64,000 nt of DNA from Pseudoxanthomonas sp. JBR18 (GCF_028198165.1 NZ_CP116339.1:248001-312000), one strand, 5' to 3'. Shown: positions 25,168 through 34,953, counted from the stretch's first letter. Numbers and translations: made by a program. Notes: a model not told the origin generated them from the sequence alone.

Positions 25168-28100
25168 TCAGCCTGACGCAGCTGTCCGCTGCGCGGCCGC
25201 CTCCAATGCCGCCGCCATCGCCTCGCCCAGCAGTTCGCCGGTGACCGGCTTGCGCAGGAAGCCATCGAAACCGGCCTGGCGGGCCAGGGCCTCGGCCTGG
25301 CCGTCGGCACGGGCGGTCACCGCCAGCAGCGGCAGGGGCATGCCCTGTGCGCGGAACTGCCGAGCCAAGGCCAGGCCATCCATGCCGGGCAGGTCCAGGT
25401 CGAGCAGGGCGATGTCGAACCGGGCCAGCGCAGCCTCGGTCAGGGCGGCCAAGCCATGCGGGACCGCGCGCACCTGGTGCCCGCGGGCCTGGAGCAGGCC
25501 GGTGATGACCTCGGCAATGGTGGCATCGTCTTCCACCAGCAACACCGACAGCGCGCCGGTGGCTTCTGGTGCGAGCGGGCGTGGCAGTGCGCGCGGCGCG
25601 GCGGCGGCGGGCAGCGGCAGCTCGACCAGGAAGCGCGTGCCCTGCCCCGGCGTGCTCTGCACCTGGATGCGCCCGCCCATGGCCACGGCCAGTTCCTGGC
25701 AGATCGCCAGCCCCAGGCCGCTCCCGCCGTAGCGGGCGGCAGTGCGTGCGCCTTCGGCCTGCTCGAAGCGTTGGAACAGGCGCGCCTGCTGCTCGGCGCT
25801 CATGCCCGGGCCGGTGTCCTGGATCGACAGAACCACCCCGCCGCCGACCAGTGCAGACGCATGCAGGTCGACCTGGCCGTGCTCGGTGAACTTGATCGCG
25901 TTGCCGAGCAGGTTGAGCAGGATCTGGCGCACCCGCCCCGGGTCGCCGCGCAGCCAGGTCGGCACCGCGGGATCGACTTTGCATGCGAAGTCCAGACCGC
26001 GCTGGGTCGCCAGGGGCGCGCTCAGGGCGGCGACGCCGTCGAGCAGCTCACGCAGGTCGAAATCCTGCTGGTCCAGTTCCAGCTTTCCCGCCTCGATGCG
26101 GGCCAGGTCGAGCGCGTCGTTGACCAACCGCAGCAGATGCGTCCCGGCCTTCTGGATGGCGGTGGTATAGCCGCGCTGGCGGGGATCCAGGGCCGTGCCC
26201 AGGAGCAGCTCGCTCATGCCCAGCACGCCGGTCATGGGCGTGCGGACCTCGTGCCCCAGGGTCGCCAGGAAATGGCTCTTGGCCTGCGAGGCCTGTTCGG
26301 CGAGCTGGCGCTTGTGCTGGGCCAGGTTCCATGCCGTGCGTCGGCGCACGCGCTCGCGATACAGCCAGGCGCACAGGGCCAGCCCCAAGGCCACCGCAGC
26401 GGTCAGCAGGGCGATGCCCGTCGCGCTGCGCCACCACGGCGGGTCCACCGTGAAGTGCAGCCGATGCACGCGCGAAGCATTGCCGCCGGTGTCGAAGCCC
26501 TGCAATTCCAGCGTGTAGGCGCCCGGCGCCAGCGCCGACAGCACCCGATCGCCACTGGCGCCCTGGGACACCCAGTCCGGGTCCAGCCCGACCAGGCGGC
26601 TGCGATAGCGGTTGCCGCCCGGGTCGTCGAAGGCCAGCAGGCGTGCGCTGACCCGCAGTTCACGGTCGCCGGGCAGTAGCCGGGGCGAAGCGTCGGGCAG
26701 GACCACCACCGCGCCGCCACGCACCACCGTCGGCGGCTGGACCAGCAGCGGCGGGGTCATGGGCGGGCGATCGGGCAGCTTGGGGTCGATCAGGACCAGC
26801 GCGCCGTCGCTGGTGGTGCTGGCCAGCACGCCGGTGTCCAGCCGATACAGGCAGAAGTCCAGGAATTCCTGGCTGGGCAGGCCGTCGCGCACGCCAAAGG
26901 TGCGGATGTGGCCGCTGGCCGGATCGACGCGCAGCAGCCCGCGCTGGGTGGCCACCCACAGCCGCCCTTGATCATCGCGCTGCATGCCGTTGGCCGGAAC
27001 GCTCGGCAGTCCCTCGCCAATGGTGCGATCCAGGGTCCACCGCTTTCCGCGATGCACCCAGCGCTCCAGCTGGCCTTCGCGAAACAGCCACACCGCGTCG
27101 GCAGATTCGGGGACGAAGCCGGAGACGTCTTCCTCGCCGGTGATGCCTTGCAGCGGCACCAGCGCACGGCGTTCGGGATCCCAGCGCAGGATGCCAGTGG
27201 CACTGGCCACCCACGGCTCGCCGTCCGCCCCCGGGCTGAGCTGGGCAAAGGCCAGATCCTCACCCGTGGACGGGTGGTTGCGGATCTCGTCCAGGACCTC
27301 GCCGCTGCGTCCGTCACGGCGCTGGACCATCCCGGCCACGCCAACCCAGACATCCCCGCGCGGGTCTTCCATCAGCGCCTCGGGCGCCATGCCGTAGCCG
27401 GGATAGCGCTCGATCCGCCAGCGTTTGTGCTCGCCGGTCACCGGGTCGAAGCGCGCCAGATGGCTGGGCCGGTGCCCCAGCCAGACCTGGCCGCGACGGT
27501 CCTCCAGGCCGGTGGAGGGCGTCATGCCCTTGAGCTGGCGGTCGCGCATGGCGCTCAGGCTGACATCGCCGCTGCGCGTATCGAACTGCTCCAGCGCGCC
27601 GTCGCCATCGATCCGCCAGAGCATGCCATCGGCGCCGGGCGCCACCGAACAGTAAGGACTGATCGCCGTGCCCTTCACCGGGGAAATCACCGCCAGTCGG
27701 CGCCAGCTGGCCGGCACATAGGCCAGGCCCTTGCCCATCACCGACACCCACGTCCCGGCGCCAAGGACCTGCTGGAAGGCCGGAACGTAGCGGTTGGCGA
27801 ACAGCGCATCGCGATCACGCACCGGCTGCGGCGCGCGCTGGCCCTGGGTCAGCCACAGGCCCTGGGACGTGCCCAGCCAGTATTCGCCTCGGCCGGCATC
27901 GGCCACCGACACGATCTGGTTCTCCTCCTCGAACATGGAGGCCCAGCGCGGCGCGCGCCACGGCCCGGTGGGCCCCAGCATGGCCGGGCCCCAGGCACCG
28001 GATGCCCAGAGGGTGTCGCCCACGCGCATCAGCAGCGGCGCCGGATGCGCCGGCTGCTCGTCGGCGCCCGGCTTCACCACCTTGCCGTCCTGGATGTAGG

Positions 28101-28701
28101 CCATGCCGTCGATGGTGCCCACCCACAGCCGCCCGCGCGCGTCGCTGGCCAGCGAGATGACCTCGTCCGAGGGCAGGGCCCCGCCGGTGTTCTCCTTGTC
28201 GAAGCGGGTCAGCGCGCCATCCGGGGTGACCCGGTACAGGCCACCGCCATTGGTGCCGAACCAGACATCCGCGCCCTGCCCGCCGATGGCGTACACATCG
28301 TCGCTGTGCATCTGCCGCTGGTGGTCGGTGTCGTAGCGCAGGAACCTCTTGCGCTCGGCATCGAGCACGCTGACCCCGGCGCCAGCGACCCAGATCCGAT
28401 CCTGGTCATCGATGTACAACGCCTGGGTGAGGTTGCTGGAGATCGACGCCGGATCGCGCGGATCGTGTTGCCACACGTCGAACTCGGTCCCGTCGTAGCG
28501 CGCCAGGCCGTCGTAGGTCGCCAGCCACAGGTAGCCCTGCCGATCCAGCGCCAGCGCCGAGACCGTGGCCGAAGGCAGGCCCTGGGCCACGCCGGTCAGG
28601 CGGAACACCGGGCGCTGGACAACCTGCGCCTGCACCGACGCGCAGCAGCCCAGCATCCACACCAGCAATGCGGCGCGCAGCAGCGCACGCAATCCATCCA
28701 T
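25168..28701 (-). CDS. Hybrid sensor histidine kinase with periplasmic propeller (paralogue A)
   Basis: A 1177-residue one-component-like phosphorelay protein. Residues 1-25 are a signal peptide (ends SVQAQ). About 30-690 are two-component regulator propeller repeats (LWLATYDGLARYDG type), then a Y_Y_Y domain, a membrane helix near 757-785 and a HisKA domain with the phospho-His in LATLGHEVRTPMTG near residue 813. An HATPase (about 900-1027) and a C-terminal receiver with acceptor Asp in LLDLDLPGMDG near 1103 complete it. There is no AraC output domain, so phosphate must go to a separate partner. Family members in Bacteroides sense sugars; the ligand here is unknown. ATG 28701 is chosen for the signal peptide; another start lies 22 codons upstream. 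Confidence 0.9.
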   Translation of the reverse strand: MDGLRALLRAALLVWMLGCCASVQAQVVQRPVFRLTGVAQGLPSATVSALALDRQGYLWLATYDGLARYDGTEFDVWQHDPRDPASISSNLTQALYIDDQDRIWVAGAGVSVLDAERKRFLRYDTDHQRQMHSDDVYAIGGQGADVWFGTNGGGLYRVTPDGALTRFDKENTGGALPSDEVISLASDARGRLWVGTIDGMAYIQDGKVVKPGADEQPAHPAPLLMRVGDTLWASGAWGPAMLGPTGPWRAPRWASMFEEENQIVSVADAGRGEYWLGTSQGLWLTQGQRAPQPVRDRDALFANRYVPAFQQVLGAGTWVSVMGKGLAYVPASWRRLAVISPVKGTAISPYCSVAPGADGMLWRIDGDGALEQFDTRSGDVSLSAMRDRQLKGMTPSTGLEDRRGQVWLGHRPSHLARFDPVTGEHKRWRIERYPGYGMAPEALMEDPRGDVWVGVAGMVQRRDGRSGEVLDEIRNHPSTGEDLAFAQLSPGADGEPWVASATGILRWDPERRALVPLQGITGEEDVSGFVPESADAVWLFREGQLERWVHRGKRWTLDRTIGEGLPSVPANGMQRDDQGRLWVATQRGLLRVDPASGHIRTFGVRDGLPSQEFLDFCLYRLDTGVLASTTSDGALVLIDPKLPDRPPMTPPLLVQPPTVVRGGAVVVLPDASPRLLPGDRELRVSARLLAFDDPGGNRYRSRLVGLDPDWVSQGASGDRVLSALAPGAYTLELQGFDTGGNASRVHRLHFTVDPPWWRSATGIALLTAAVALGLALCAWLYRERVRRRTAWNLAQHKRQLAEQASQAKSHFLATLGHEVRTPMTGVLGMSELLLGTALDPRQRGYTTAIQKAGTHLLRLVNDALDLARIEAGKLELDQQDFDLRELLDGVAALSAPLATQRGLDFACKVDPAVPTWLRGDPGRVRQILLNLLGNAIKFTEHGQVDLHASALVGGGVVLSIQDTGPGMSAEQQARLFQRFEQAEGARTAARYGGSGLGLAICQELAVAMGGRIQVQSTPGQGTRFLVELPLPAAAAPRALPRPLAPEATGALSVLLVEDDATIAEVITGLLQARGHQVRAVPHGLAALTEAALARFDIALLDLDLPGMDGLALARQFRAQGMPLPLLAVTARADGQAEALARQAGFDGFLRKPVTGELLGEAMAAALEAAAQRTAASG

Positions 28702-28780
28702 GTGTTCGAGCTCGTACGTTCTGGGATGCCTGACCGGCATCCTCGCAACCGGGCTGGGCCGGCGCAACCGAGGCCGCTAC

Positions 28781-31700
28781 CTAGCCGTCCGCCTGGTTGC
28801 GCCGCAGGGCCGCCGCGCGCTGTGCGGCCGCCATCGCCTCGGCCAGCATCTCGCCGGTGACCGGCTTGCGCAGGAACCCGTCGAAGCCGGCCTCGCGGGC
28901 CTGCACCTCGGCCTCGCCGTCGGCACGCGCGGTCACCGCCAGCAGGGGCGCGGCAAACCCCTGCGTGCGCAACTGTCGCGCCAGTCCCAGCCCATCCATG
29001 CCGGGCAGGTCCAGGTCCAGCAGGCCGATATCGAACTGCCCCACCACCACCTCGGTCAGTGCCGCCAGGCCATGGCCCACCGCCTTGACCGTGTGGCCGC
29101 GCGCCTGCAGCAGGCCGGTGATCACCTCGGCGATGGTGGCATCGTCCTCCACCAGCAGGACCGACAGGGCCTGGCCATCGACGGTGGGCCGGTCCTGCGC
29201 GGTCTCGGGCACACCGTGGCTGGCGGTCGGCAGTGGCAATTCAACCAAGAATCGCGTGCCCTGCCCCGGCACGCTCTCCACGCTGATCCGGCCGCCCATC
29301 GCGCCGGCCAGCTCCTGGCTGATCGCCAGGCCCAGCCCGCTGCCGCCGTAACGCGCCGAGGTCCGCGCCCCATCGGCCTGCTCGAAACGCTGGAACAGCC
29401 GCTGCACCTGGTCGGCGCCGATGCCCGGCCCGGTATCGCTGACCACCAGTCGCACGCCCTGGGCCCCGGCGCCCAGCGGCATGGCCTGCAAGCGGACCGA
29501 TCCGTGTTCGGTGAACTTCACCGCATTGCCCAGCAGGTTGAGCAGGATCTGGCGGACCCGGCCCGGATCGCCGCGCACCGCGTCGGGCAGGTTGGACGCC
29601 ACGACGCTGGAAAAGGCCAGGCCGCGTTTCTCGGCCATGGGCGCCACCAGGGCCACGACCCCGTCCAGCAGTTCGCGCAGGTCGAAATCCTGCTGGTCCA
29701 GCTCCAGCCGGCCGGCCTCGATCCTTGCCAGGTCCAGGGCGTCGTTGACCAGGCGCAGCAGGTGGGTGCCGGCGTCCTGGATCGAGCGGGTGTAGCGGTG
29801 CTGGCGCGCATCCAGCGGCGTGGACAGCAGCAGTTCGCTCATCCCCAGCACGCCGGTCATCGGCGTGCGCACCTCGTGCCCCAGCGTGGCCAGGAACCGG
29901 GTCTTGGCCTGCGAGGCCTGTTCGGCGACCGCGCGCTTGTGCTGGTCCAGTTGCCAGGCGTGGCGCCGGCGCAGGCGCAGGCGGTACAGCCACGCGGCCC
30001 AGGCCAGCAGCAGCACCGACAGCAGGGTCAATCCGGCCAGTCCCCACGGGCTGCGCCACCATGGCGGCAGCACCCGGAAGCGCAGCGTGCGCACGTCAGA
30101 CCACACCCCGTCGCTGCTGCGCCCCTGCACGTCCAGCGTGTAACCCCCTGCCGGCAGACGCGAGAACAGACGCTCGCCCTGCGTGCCCACGTCCACCCAG
30201 CCCGGATCGTAGTCACTGAGACGGAACCGATAGTCCATGTCGTTGGAACTGGAGAAGGACAGCAGGCGCGCCACCACGTGCAGATCGCGATCCTCGCTGC
30301 GCAGCACCAGCGTCTGCTGGTGGGTCAGGTCCAGGCCCTCTTCACCGCGCCGCACCCCGACGAACTCCAGCTGCAGCGCGGGCTTGCGCGTGGAAGGCTT
30401 GAGCTGGGCCGGATCGAACAGTACCAGTCCGTCGGGCGTGGCCGCCGAGATCTGGCCACTGGTGGCCTGCACCAGGGTGCGCTCGCGCAGTTCCGGACTG
30501 GGCAGCCCGTCGCGCACGCCGTACTGGCGCACCTGTCCGTGGATCGGGTCGGTCCGCGCCAGGCCCCGGGCCGAACTGGTCCAGACGATCCCCTCTGCAT
30601 CGACGACCATGCCGGTCGGGGCGATGGCGGGAAACTGCTGATCGGTGCCGATGACATGTTCACGGACCAGGCGATGGCCATCCCAGCCGGCGCGCAGCAA
30701 CTGACCCATCTGCCCGATCCACAGCGTCCGCTGGCCGTGAAAGGCCAGCGAGAACACCGGCTCCCCGGCCAGGCCGGGGACGGCATGCACCTGCGCGCCG
30801 TCGGCATCGACCCGCATCACCCCCTTGTCGGTCCCCAGCCACAAGTGCGCCTGCGGGCCGCAGACCATGGACTGGACGAACCCGCCAAGCGGGAACGCCG
30901 CCGTGGTCGGTTTGAGCTGGTGCAGGACATGCCCTTCCAGGTCGCGTTGCTGAAGACCGCCCACCCGGTCGTACAACCACACGGTCCGGCCACAGGCGGC
31001 GGCCAGTTCCACGCGCCCGGGCATGGCCGGATCGAGGTCCTGCCCGGCGCTCCAGCGCTGCACGCCATGCGTCTGGGGGTCGTAACGCTGCAGTTGTCCG
31101 GGCATGGTGATCCACACCCGTCCACGCGCATCCACGGTCACGGTTTGCGGCCACTGCACCGGGTCGATCACCCGCAGGTGGTGCACGATCCGGCCGGTGC
31201 GGGGATCCAGCCAGTCCAGGGCGCCGCGGGTGCCGGCCAGCCATAGCCCGCCGTCGGCCGCCGGCGCGCTGGCCAGGACGTAAGGGTTGTACATCGTGTC
31301 CGGATCGTCGGCCTCGTTGGTGAGCACGGCGAACTGGCGCCAGCTGGCCGGCAGGTGCCACAGGTTGGCGTTGAGGCTGGCGAACCACAGACCGCCATCG
31401 CGGTCCTGGAAGCCGGTGACCCAGTTGGGCTTGACGATGCCATGCGCCGAGACGCTGTAGAGCGGCACGTTCTCGATCCGCCCATCCTTGAGCACGCCCA
31501 GGCCCGAGGCGGTGTCCAGCCAGTAGGTGCCTGCGCGGTCGTGCAGCAGGGTCTGCAGGACCGGCACCGAGGAGGTCGATGCCCAAGGCTGCTGCACGTA
31601 ACGCCCGTCGGGCGTGCGCAATACCGCCCCGCGATCGGTGGCGATCCAGATCCGTCCATCGGGCTCGACACCGATGCGGTTGATGATCTGCGAGGGCAAG

Positions 31701-32329
31701 GCAGCGGCCGGAACCCGTTCGAAGTCGTGTCCGGTCCAGCGGGCCGCTCCGCCCTGCGTGCCGATCCACAGGCTGCCATCGGCGGCGACGGCCATGTGCA
31801 CGACGTTGGGATCGGGCAGGCTACGCGCATCGCCCTTGACCGGCATGTAGCGCTCGAACCGCCCGTCGGGCGTGCGCCGGGTCAAGCCACCACCGGAGGT
31901 CCCGAACCACAGGCTGCCGTCGGGCGTAGCGGCGATGCACCAGATGGTGTTGCTGCCCAGGGCCGGCGTGTTGTCGCGATCGTGGAAAGTGAAGGCCTTG
32001 CGGGCCGAGTCCAGTTCGGCGATGCCCGCATTCTCGGTGCCGATCCACAGGCGGTTCCCGTCATCGACGTGCACCGCCCAGACCAGGTTGTCGCGCAGGC
32101 CATCCTCGAGCCGCCAGACGCGGAAGCCACGGCCGTCATAGCGGGCCAGGCCATCGTAGGTCGCCATCCACAGATAGCCCAGGCGATCCTCGGCAAAGGC
32201 ATTGACGCGGCCGCTGGGCAGGCCGTCGGCCACACCGAGCTGCCGTGGTTGCGGGGTCAGCGGGACCACGGCGTGGGCCACGCCGGCCCAGGCCAGCATG
32301 GCCCACAGCACGATGATAATTGCCCGCAT
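28781..32329 (-). CDS. Hybrid sensor histidine kinase with periplasmic propeller (paralogue B)
   Basis: An 1182-residue paralogue of the neighbouring kinase with identical order: signal peptide (RAIIIVLWAMLAWAGVAHA), propeller, Y_Y_Y, one membrane helix near 761-786, and HisKA with LATLGHEVRTPMTG near 820. HATPase (about 910-1035) and a receiver with LLDLDLPGMDG follow. From the H box to the C-terminus the two proteins look nearly the same, while the propellers differ much more, suggesting duplicated output with diverged sensing. AAGGA lies four bases before the ATG. It lies upstream of paralogue A with 79 bases between them, so both may share a transcript, and it diverges from yceI. Partner regulator unknown. 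Confidence 0.92.
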   Translation of the reverse strand: MRAIIIVLWAMLAWAGVAHAVVPLTPQPRQLGVADGLPSGRVNAFAEDRLGYLWMATYDGLARYDGRGFRVWRLEDGLRDNLVWAVHVDDGNRLWIGTENAGIAELDSARKAFTFHDRDNTPALGSNTIWCIAATPDGSLWFGTSGGGLTRRTPDGRFERYMPVKGDARSLPDPNVVHMAVAADGSLWIGTQGGAARWTGHDFERVPAAALPSQIINRIGVEPDGRIWIATDRGAVLRTPDGRYVQQPWASTSSVPVLQTLLHDRAGTYWLDTASGLGVLKDGRIENVPLYSVSAHGIVKPNWVTGFQDRDGGLWFASLNANLWHLPASWRQFAVLTNEADDPDTMYNPYVLASAPAADGGLWLAGTRGALDWLDPRTGRIVHHLRVIDPVQWPQTVTVDARGRVWITMPGQLQRYDPQTHGVQRWSAGQDLDPAMPGRVELAAACGRTVWLYDRVGGLQQRDLEGHVLHQLKPTTAAFPLGGFVQSMVCGPQAHLWLGTDKGVMRVDADGAQVHAVPGLAGEPVFSLAFHGQRTLWIGQMGQLLRAGWDGHRLVREHVIGTDQQFPAIAPTGMVVDAEGIVWTSSARGLARTDPIHGQVRQYGVRDGLPSPELRERTLVQATSGQISAATPDGLVLFDPAQLKPSTRKPALQLEFVGVRRGEEGLDLTHQQTLVLRSEDRDLHVVARLLSFSSSNDMDYRFRLSDYDPGWVDVGTQGERLFSRLPAGGYTLDVQGRSSDGVWSDVRTLRFRVLPPWWRSPWGLAGLTLLSVLLLAWAAWLYRLRLRRRHAWQLDQHKRAVAEQASQAKTRFLATLGHEVRTPMTGVLGMSELLLSTPLDARQHRYTRSIQDAGTHLLRLVNDALDLARIEAGRLELDQQDFDLRELLDGVVALVAPMAEKRGLAFSSVVASNLPDAVRGDPGRVRQILLNLLGNAVKFTEHGSVRLQAMPLGAGAQGVRLVVSDTGPGIGADQVQRLFQRFEQADGARTSARYGGSGLGLAISQELAGAMGGRISVESVPGQGTRFLVELPLPTASHGVPETAQDRPTVDGQALSVLLVEDDATIAEVITGLLQARGHTVKAVGHGLAALTEVVVGQFDIGLLDLDLPGMDGLGLARQLRTQGFAAPLLAVTARADGEAEVQAREAGFDGFLRKPVTGEMLAEAMAAAQRAAALRRNQADG

Positions 32330-32529
32330 CCGGTCCTTTCCCCATGGCCTGCACACGCGTCCATCGCGCCCGGCCAAAGCCGGCCCGGCGCATGCGCGGG
32401 GCCCATCGTGCAAGCAAGCACGACCGCGTGGCAACCATGGGGGCTCGCGCGGCGCCATGACACGCCACGCAATGGCCTGTTGCGCACAGGCGCGGCACTC
32501 CGGCCGCGCCAGGTGTCTAGAATCCCCCC

Positions 32530-33216
32530 ATGGACATTCCGCACCGCCCCGGGTTTTGCGCACGTCTCACCCTCTTGCTGGCCTGTGCGCTGGCCAGCAG
32601 TGCCGCCACGGCGGCCACCCAGACCTACGCACTCGACCCGGTTCACACCCGGGTGCTGTTCGCCATTTCCCACGCCGGTTTCTCGCAGGCGATGGGGACG
32701 GTCTCGGGCAGCACCGGCCTGGTGGAGTTCGATCCGGACGACTGGGCCTCGGCGCGCGTGGAGGTCAGCGTCCCTCTGGACCGCGTGGACCTGGGCGACG
32801 CGGCCTGGAACAAGGCGGTCCTGGCCGGCAATCTGCTGGATGCGGCCGACCATCCGCAGGCGCGCTTTGTCTCCACCCGGGTCGTCGCCCACGATGCGAC
32901 CCACGCCGAGGTGCTCGGCGAGCTGACCCTGCATGGCGTCACCCGGCCGGTCACATTGATGGTGACCTTCAACCAGCTCAAGCGTCATCCGCTGCCGCCG
33001 TTCCGGCGCACCGCCGGCTTTTCCGCCACGGCCACCATCAGCCGCGCCGCATTCGGTATCACCGCCTGGAAGTCAGTCATCGGCGATACGGTGCAGTTGA
33101 CCATCCAGGCAGAAGCCACGCGCACCCGCGAAGACTTCGACGATGCCGCACCGCCCTCCGACGCGTCCGCGTCCGCCACCACCGCTCCCTCCTCCCAGGA
33201 TCCCGCCACACCATGA
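32530..33216 (+). CDS. YceI-family periplasmic protein (first copy)
   Basis: A 228-residue lipocalin-like protein. Residues 1-29 are a signal peptide (ends SSAATAA). The YceI barrel follows, from YALDPVHTRVLFAISHAGFSQ through LHGVTRPVTLMVTFN to FGITAWKSVIGDTVQL. The last 30 residues are Ser/Ala/Asp-rich and disordered. YceI proteins bind isoprenoid chains such as ubiquinone-8 in the periplasm. The stop overlaps the cytochrome b561 start (ATGA), indicating a functional pair, perhaps quinone supply to the cytochrome. Confidence 0.92.
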   Translation: MDIPHRPGFCARLTLLLACALASSAATAATQTYALDPVHTRVLFAISHAGFSQAMGTVSGSTGLVEFDPDDWASARVEVSVPLDRVDLGDAAWNKAVLAGNLLDAADHPQARFVSTRVVAHDATHAEVLGELTLHGVTRPVTLMVTFNQLKRHPLPPFRRTAGFSATATISRAAFGITAWKSVIGDTVQLTIQAEATRTREDFDDAAPPSDASASATTAPSSQDPATP

Positions 33217-33797
33217 CCCGACCCAACGCCCAGCGCTGGGGTGCGGTCAGCCAGACCCTGCACTGGCTGATCGTGCTGCTGATCACCGCCCTGGCCATCG
33301 TCGGTCTGACCATGGACGATCTACCCAAGACGCCGAAGTACTTCTGGGTGTTCACCGCGCACAAGTCGGTGGGCATCACGGTGCTGGTGCTGGTCGTGCT
33401 GCGCCTGGCCTGGCGCCTGTATGCCGGCGCGCCGCGGCCGGTCCCCGGCACCCCGGGCTGGCAGCACACGATCGCCTCGCTCACCCACGTGCTGCTGTAC
33501 GTGCTGATGTTCGCCATGCCGCTGTCGGGGTGGATGTTCGACTCGGCCAGCGGGCTGCGGCCGTTCAAGTTCTTCGGCCTGTTCAACATGCCCAAGCTGG
33601 TCGCGCCCGACGATCAGCTGCGCCACCTCTCACACCAGGTGCACGAATGGGGGTTCTACGTTCTGCTGACCCTGGTCGTGCTGCATGCCGGCGCCGCCTT
33701 CTACCACCACCTGTTCCAGGGCGATGCCACGCTGGCGCGCATGCTGCCGCGCGGCTGGCTGCGCTCGGCCGACACTCCCACTCCGACCAAGGACTGA
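33213..33797 (+). CDS. Cytochrome b561
   Basis: A 194-residue four-helix membrane cytochrome (CybB type) with haem-ligand histidines in SQTLHWLIVLL (His17), TAHKSVGITV, SLTHVLLYVLMF and LHAGAAFYHHLF. It exchanges electrons with the quinone pool; CybB oxidises superoxide to oxygen in E. coli. It sits between two yceI genes, overlapping the first by four bases and leaving four bases to the second start, so all three form one operon. The combination of b561 and YceI is recurrent in proteobacteria. Confidence 0.93.
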   Translation: MTRPNAQRWGAVSQTLHWLIVLLITALAIVGLTMDDLPKTPKYFWVFTAHKSVGITVLVLVVLRLAWRLYAGAPRPVPGTPGWQHTIASLTHVLLYVLMFAMPLSGWMFDSASGLRPFKFFGLFNMPKLVAPDDQLRHLSHQVHEWGFYVLLTLVVLHAGAAFYHHLFQGDATLARMLPRGWLRSADTPTPTKD

Positions 33798-33801
33798 CCC
33801 G

Positions 33802-34371
33802 ATGTCCCGCACCCTGCTTCCCCCCGCTTTGACCGCCGCCGCGCTGGTCGCGGCCTTCGCCACCGCACCCGCCAAGGCGGCCGACTTCACCCAGGCCCCC
33901 GGCTCCACGCTGGTGTTCGCCACCAGTTACGACGGGGAGACCTTTACCGGCAAGTTCGGGGGGTTCGACACCAAGGTCAGCTTCGACCCGATGCGGCCGG
34001 ATCTGGGCACGCTGGAGGTCACCATCCGCCTGGCCGGCACGGCCACCGGCAACAACGACCGCGACACCACCCTGGTCGGCGCGGACTTCTTCAACGTGGC
34101 CAAGTACGCGCAGGGCACCTACAGCGCCAAGGGCTTCAAGCCGCTGGGCGGCAACCGCTACAGCACCGACGGCACCCTGACCTTGCGTGGGGTCTCCAAG
34201 CCGGTGACCTTCACCTTCCTGTGGACCGGCGGTGCAACCCCCGTGCTCACCGGCAAGGCCACGGTCAAGCGTCTGGCCTTCGGTGTGGGCGATGGAGACT
34301 GGAAGGACACCGACACCCTGCCGGACGCGGTGGCGATCAGCACCAAGGTCCTGCTCAAGCCGGCCAACTGA
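33802..34371 (+). CDS. YceI-family periplasmic protein (second copy)
   Basis: A 189-residue protein with a signal peptide (residues 1-26, ends APAKAAD) and a complete YceI barrel: LVFATSYDGETFTGKFGGFDTKVSFDP near the start, FFNVAKYAQGTYSAKGF in the middle, then LTLRGVSKPVTFTFLW and FGVGDGDWKDTDTLPDAV. It is clearly diverged from the first copy; it has no C-terminal tail and lacks the first copy's DPVHT segment. Third gene of the yceI-cytb561-yceI operon, starting four bases after the cytochrome stop. Confidence 0.93.
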   Translation: MSRTLLPPALTAAALVAAFATAPAKAADFTQAPGSTLVFATSYDGETFTGKFGGFDTKVSFDPMRPDLGTLEVTIRLAGTATGNNDRDTTLVGADFFNVAKYAQGTYSAKGFKPLGGNRYSTDGTLTLRGVSKPVTFTFLWTGGATPVLTGKATVKRLAFGVGDGDWKDTDTLPDAVAISTKVLLKPAN

Positions 34372-34394
34372 TCCGACCCGCCACGAATGTGATT

Positions 34395-34440
34395 GCGCGC
34401 CGGGCATTGCCGGAAGGCAGGGTGACTTCCGGTCCGCGCG
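34395..34440 (+). other. Stem-loop after the yceI operon
   Basis: Outer arms GCGCG/CGCGC and inner arms CCGGAAG (34410-34416) / CTTCCGG (34426-34432) can fold into one hairpin. There is no T-tract, so it could be a processing or Rho-assisted end rather than an intrinsic terminator. Confidence 0.4.
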
Positions 34441-34494
34441 AGGCCCATGGCCGGCGCGCGATGCTCGCCAGGCCAACCACGCAGGGACACCCAC

Positions 34495-34947
34495 ATGCAT
34501 CTCCGCCACGCGCTCCTTCCTCTCGGTGCGGCTCTGCTGCTGTCAATGACAGGCACCAGCGGCGCGGCCACACCCGCCACCGCGCAGGACGCCCTGCGCC
34601 AGTACGTGCAGGCGGAGTCGAGCTTCGACCTGGAGGCCCTGCGCGCCGTGCTGGACCCGCACTTCGTCGAGACCAGTCCGCTTGGCCAGGTCGATGACCA
34701 CGACGCGGTGCTGTCGTTCTACGCGCCGGACAAAAAGGTGGCGGCTCCACCCGTGGAGTTGACCGATCTGGTCGTCCACGACCATGGAGACACGGCCATC
34801 CTCACTGCACAGCTGCGCTATGCCGTCCCCGGGCATGCGATGACGCTCGCCCTGGGCGCCACCGCACAGCGCACGCCACAGGGCTGGCACCTGCTGTCGG
34901 CGCAATACACACCCGTCCGCGCGCAGCAACCTCCAAAGGCGCCCTGA
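34495..34947 (+). CDS. Exported NTF2/SnoaL-like protein
   Basis: A 150-residue protein with a signal peptide (residues 1-24, ends TSGAA) and a single NTF2-like (DUF4440-type) fold: ATAQDALRQYVQAESSFDLEALRAVLDPHFVETSPLG, DDHDAVLSFYAP and a final WHLLSAQYTP strand. Such folds bind small hydrophobic molecules or act as enzymes; no catalytic residues can be assigned. AGGGA lies about nine bases upstream of the ATG. The gene may be expressed with the yceI operon 123 bases upstream, but a stem-loop lies between. It converges on the thioredoxin-fold gene. Confidence 0.8.
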   Translation: MHLRHALLPLGAALLLSMTGTSGAATPATAQDALRQYVQAESSFDLEALRAVLDPHFVETSPLGQVDDHDAVLSFYAPDKKVAAPPVELTDLVVHDHGDTAILTAQLRYAVPGHAMTLALGATAQRTPQGWHLLSAQYTPVRAQQPPKAP

Positions 34948-34953
34948 CCCAGC

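Noticed and set aside
26908..31246. Very long plus-strand frames (650 and 893 codons) across the hybrid kinases
   Set aside because: Antisense to genes with intact propeller, kinase and receiver motifs; the translation is His/Gln/Arg-rich without domains.
34395..34440. Intrinsic terminator after the yceI operon
   Set aside because: The stem is good but no run of T follows on either strand, so it is kept only as a stem-loop.
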